Below are positions 21,431-23,153 of a stretch of 23,153 nt of DNA, piece by piece; the stretch's first letter is position 1, and each line of letters starts with the position of its first letter. The stretch is from UBA2882 sp964619485. GTDB lineage: Bacteria > Bacillota > Clostridia > Lachnospirales > Lachnospiraceae. Under the pieces are notes generated by a model, which was given only the letters and a program-made list of their open reading frames with translations, did no database searches and had not been told where the DNA came from. Location of the stretch: positions 1 through 23,153 of the forward strand of contig CAZUCI010000054.1 of assembly GCA_964619485.1 (NCBI GenBank), in the 5' to 3' direction. Both the position numbers and the translations under genes were made by a program.

Positions 21431-22093
21431 ATGGGTTCATTTTTTAGTCTGGATGGAGGGGTTTTTAGAACTCTGAGCCGTCTTGCTGATCTTGTTATTA
21501 TTAATATTTTGTGGCTGGTCTGCTGCATTCCGGTTTTTACGATTGGAGCATCAACAACGGCGATGTATTATGTTTGCTTGAAAATGGCAGACAATGAGGA
21601 AGGATATATGTTTAAGGATTTCTTTAAATCCTTTCGTATGAATTTTAAGCAGGGTACGGGTCTGACAATGATGATACTGGCTGTCCTGACAGTGCTGGGA
21701 GCAGATTTGTACATTGCACTGCACCTTTCGCAGAATATGATTTCCATGCAGAATTATATCCGGATTCCTGTTATTGGAGCTGCAATTTTGCTGTTCTTTG
21801 TTGCAGAATTTTTGTTTCCCGTACTTGCAAAGTTTGATAATACAGTCAAAAATACGATTCGAAATGCTTTTTTGATGGAGGTTTCCAATATTGGCTGGTT
21901 TCTGCTGATTACCTGTGTAAATCTGATTATTCCCGCAATTGCCGTTTTGCTCCCTCAGATGTTTGTGGATTTTGGAATTGTCTGGTTCTTAATTGGAGGC
22001 TCAGGGACAGCATTCATCAATTCTTATATGTTTAAGAAGGTATTTGGTAAATATATTAAAACTGAAAGTAAAGCAGAAAACCAGGAGGATTAG
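21431..22093 (+). CDS. YesL-like (DUF624) membrane protein
   Basis: This 220-residue protein has about five hydrophobic helices (for example near residues 20-45, 75-95, 110-130, 155-180 and 185-200). It begins with the family's usual pattern: GSFFSLDGGVFRTLSRLADLVIINILWLVCCIPVFTIGASTTAMYY. YesL/DUF624 proteins are often encoded within ABC sugar-transport clusters of Firmicutes; their function is unknown, though an accessory role in transport is commonly suggested. GGAG precedes the ATG. The gene follows the LacI regulator by 14 bases, so it should be co-transcribed. Its last codons form the 5' arm of the terminator at 22078. Confidence 0.9.
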   Translation: MGSFFSLDGGVFRTLSRLADLVIINILWLVCCIPVFTIGASTTAMYYVCLKMADNEEGYMFKDFFKSFRMNFKQGTGLTMMILAVLTVLGADLYIALHLSQNMISMQNYIRIPVIGAAILLFFVAEFLFPVLAKFDNTVKNTIRNAFLMEVSNIGWFLLITCVNLIIPAIAVLLPQMFVDFGIVWFLIGGSGTAFINSYMFKKVFGKYIKTESKAENQED

Positions 22094-22107
22094 TTCTCCT
22101 GGTTTTT
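22078..22107 (+). terminator. Rho-independent terminator ending the sugar cluster
   Basis: AAACCAGGAG (22078-22087) pairs perfectly with CTCCTGGTTT (22096-22105) around an eight-base loop, with a T-run to 22107. The 5' arm and loop include the last codons and stop of the YesL-like gene. Confidence 0.9.
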
Positions 22108-22108
22108 C

Positions 22109-22168
22109 ATGTCGTTAATTTTCGTGTCGTTAATTTTCATGTAGTTCTTTGTCATATAGTTTTCGATA
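22109..22168 (+). repeat. 15-bp tandem repeat (four units, two nearly exact)
   Basis: ATGTCGTTAATTTTC (22109), GTGTCGTTAATTTTC (22124), ATGTAGTTCTTTGTC (22139) and ATATAGTTTTCGATA (22154). The first two differ by one base and the others are degenerate. It lies between the terminator and the 3' end of the opposing methyltransferase gene. Confidence 0.75.
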
Positions 22169-22184
22169 GAGAAAAAGATTTCAA

Positions 22185-23066
22185 TTAATATAAGGAAGCC
22201 CTGCTTTCCTTGCTCCATCGGCCGCTTGCTCCACAGGGGAGTACCAAACCATTGGAGGAAACGGGCAGACCGATTTCAGCAGCCTCCACCACACCGCCAA
22301 ACCTTGGAGTAAGGACTGTGCTTAACATATAGGATAATACAGCTGGCTGCAGACCGGTAGTATAGGAGTTGATAAGGAAAAACAAAGGATCCTTAGAGAG
22401 AACTTTGGAAGCCAGCTCAATAAATGGATAAACAGATTCTTCGATTTTCCAGATTTCACCTTTGGGACCTCGCCCGTAGGAGGGAGGGTCCATAATGATT
22501 CCATCATAGGTGTTTCCTCTGCGGATTTCACGCTCGATAAATTTGACACAGTCGTCAACTAACCAGCGAATCGGTGCTTCGGAAAGGCCACTGGAGGCAG
22601 CATTTTCCTTTGCCCATGAAACCATGCCCTTTGAGGCATCCACGTGAGTGACGCTGGCTCCGGCAGCAGCAGCGGAGATTGTTGCACCTCCGGTATAGGC
22701 AAATAAGTTCAATACCTTTACCGGTCTGCCGGCTGACTTGATTTTTTCGGAGCACCAGTCCCAGTTGACGGCCTGCTCCGGGAATAAGCCGGTATGCTTG
22801 AAGCTGAAAGGCTTCAGGTGGAAGGTGAGCTCACGATAACCGATGGTCCATTCCTCCGGAAGATTACGAAATTCCCATTCGCCACCGCCTTTGGCACTTC
22901 TGTGATAATGACCGTTTTTCTTTTTCCAGGCTGCATTGTCGTGTCCGGTGTTCCAGATTACCTGTGGGTCCGGACGAACCAGGATGTAGTCTCCCCATCG
23001 CTCACATTTCTCTCCGTCAGAGGTATCAATGACCTCATAGTCTTTCCAATTATCTGCAATCCACAT
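22185..23066 (-). CDS. Class I SAM-dependent methyltransferase, RlmI/RlmK-like
   Basis: This 293-residue protein has an N-terminal part (residues 1-115) with alternating WNTGHDNAAWKKKNGHYHRS-like segments and a Rossmann methyltransferase domain from about 116. SAM-binding motif I is VLNLFAYTGGATISAAAAGA; VTHVDASKGMVSWAKENA supplies the acidic residue for the ribose, and DPPSYGRGPKGEIWKIEE is motif IV. These match the 23S rRNA methyltransferase family of RlmI and the C-terminal half of RlmK/L, but the usual PUA domain of RlmI is not evident. It probably methylates rRNA; the exact base is not predictable. Minus-strand AGAGG lies seven bases before the ATG. It stands alone, convergent with the sugar cluster. 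Confidence 0.88.
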   Translation of the reverse strand: MWIADNWKDYEVIDTSDGEKCERWGDYILVRPDPQVIWNTGHDNAAWKKKNGHYHRSAKGGGEWEFRNLPEEWTIGYRELTFHLKPFSFKHTGLFPEQAVNWDWCSEKIKSAGRPVKVLNLFAYTGGATISAAAAGASVTHVDASKGMVSWAKENAASSGLSEAPIRWLVDDCVKFIEREIRRGNTYDGIIMDPPSYGRGPKGEIWKIEESVYPFIELASKVLSKDPLFFLINSYTTGLQPAVLSYMLSTVLTPRFGGVVEAAEIGLPVSSNGLVLPCGASGRWSKESRASLY

Positions 23067-23110
23067 ATTATGTCCTCTGTTTCTTCCTATATATAATGTA
23101 ATTAGTGTCT

Positions 23111-23132
23111 GCTGATTAAAAAGAAAATCAGC
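23111..23132. repeat. Short inverted repeat upstream of the methyltransferase gene
   Basis: GCTGATT (23111-23117) and AATCAGC (23126-23132) form a perfect 7-base inverted repeat. It has no T-run on either strand and lies about 45 bases before the minus-strand start, so an operator role is possible. Confidence 0.35.
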
Positions 23133-23153
23133 TTGAAAGCATTGATTTTACTG

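Noticed and set aside
1..23153. CRISPR arrays, tRNA/rRNA genes, prophage, toxin-antitoxin or defence genes
   Set aside because: None seen. The only direct repeats are the short tandem repeats described, and no unknown multi-gene system is present.

Overview
The window looks like chromosome from a low-to-mid GC anaerobic Firmicute, most likely a Lachnospiraceae gut commensal (Blautia/Dorea/Roseburia-like). The reasons are strong AAGGAGG-type ribosome binding sites, TTGACA/TATAAT promoters, a CsoR-CopA copper locus, a NifS-NifU pair, a YtrA-type GntR/ABC operon and a YesL-containing maltodextrin cluster. The genus is inferred from style, not shown. No tRNA, rRNA, CRISPR array, complete insertion sequence or phage gene was seen.

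Layout. 1-1884: the 3' part of a large membrane protein, paralogous to the ABC permease at 12789-15116. It overlaps tail-to-tail with a MATE exporter (1835-3220, minus). 3284-6302: copper resistance. A CsoR operator lies exactly in the spacer of a consensus promoter, followed by csoR and copA. CopA carries a C-terminal CopZ-like domain after a 6-residue tandem repeat, and that domain has its own Shine-Dalgarno and ATG. 6468-6971: an ECF-like sigma factor with a problematic start and no anti-sigma neighbour. 6972-7328: a gap with GCCCCG-core inverted repeats, a possible IS end and a large operator-like dyad. 7329-9001: cysteine desulfurase and Fe-S scaffold. 9117-10550: an LCP-family envelope protein with a long Arg/Lys-rich cytoplasmic tail; its ribosome site lies in a terminator-like hairpin. 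10582-11052 (minus): an Lrp/AsnC regulator. 11257-11368: a probable short RNA with its own promoter and terminator. 11528-15116: a GntR (YtrA-type) regulator, ABC ATPase and ABC permease behind AGTGTA-N13-TACAC-type operators. 15529-22093: maltodextrin uptake and use, comprising a binding lipoprotein, two permeases, 4-alpha-glucanotransferase, a LacI regulator and a YesL-like membrane protein. 22185-23066 (minus): an RlmI/RlmK-like SAM methyltransferase.

How the genes work together. csoR/copA/copZ form a self-regulated copper efflux circuit in which one mRNA may give both a CopA-CopZ fusion and free CopZ. NifS and NifU supply sulfur and a scaffold for Fe-S assembly, a copper-sensitive process. 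The YtrA-type operon resembles envelope-stress ABC systems. The sugar cluster has no ATPase gene, so it probably borrows a shared MsmK/UgpC-type ATPase from elsewhere. There is no large unknown gene system here. The most unusual signals are at RNA and regulatory level: the internal CopZ start, the short RNA with a CCUCC loop, the hairpin that would hide the LCP ribosome site only in read-through transcripts, and the unusual sigma-factor start.
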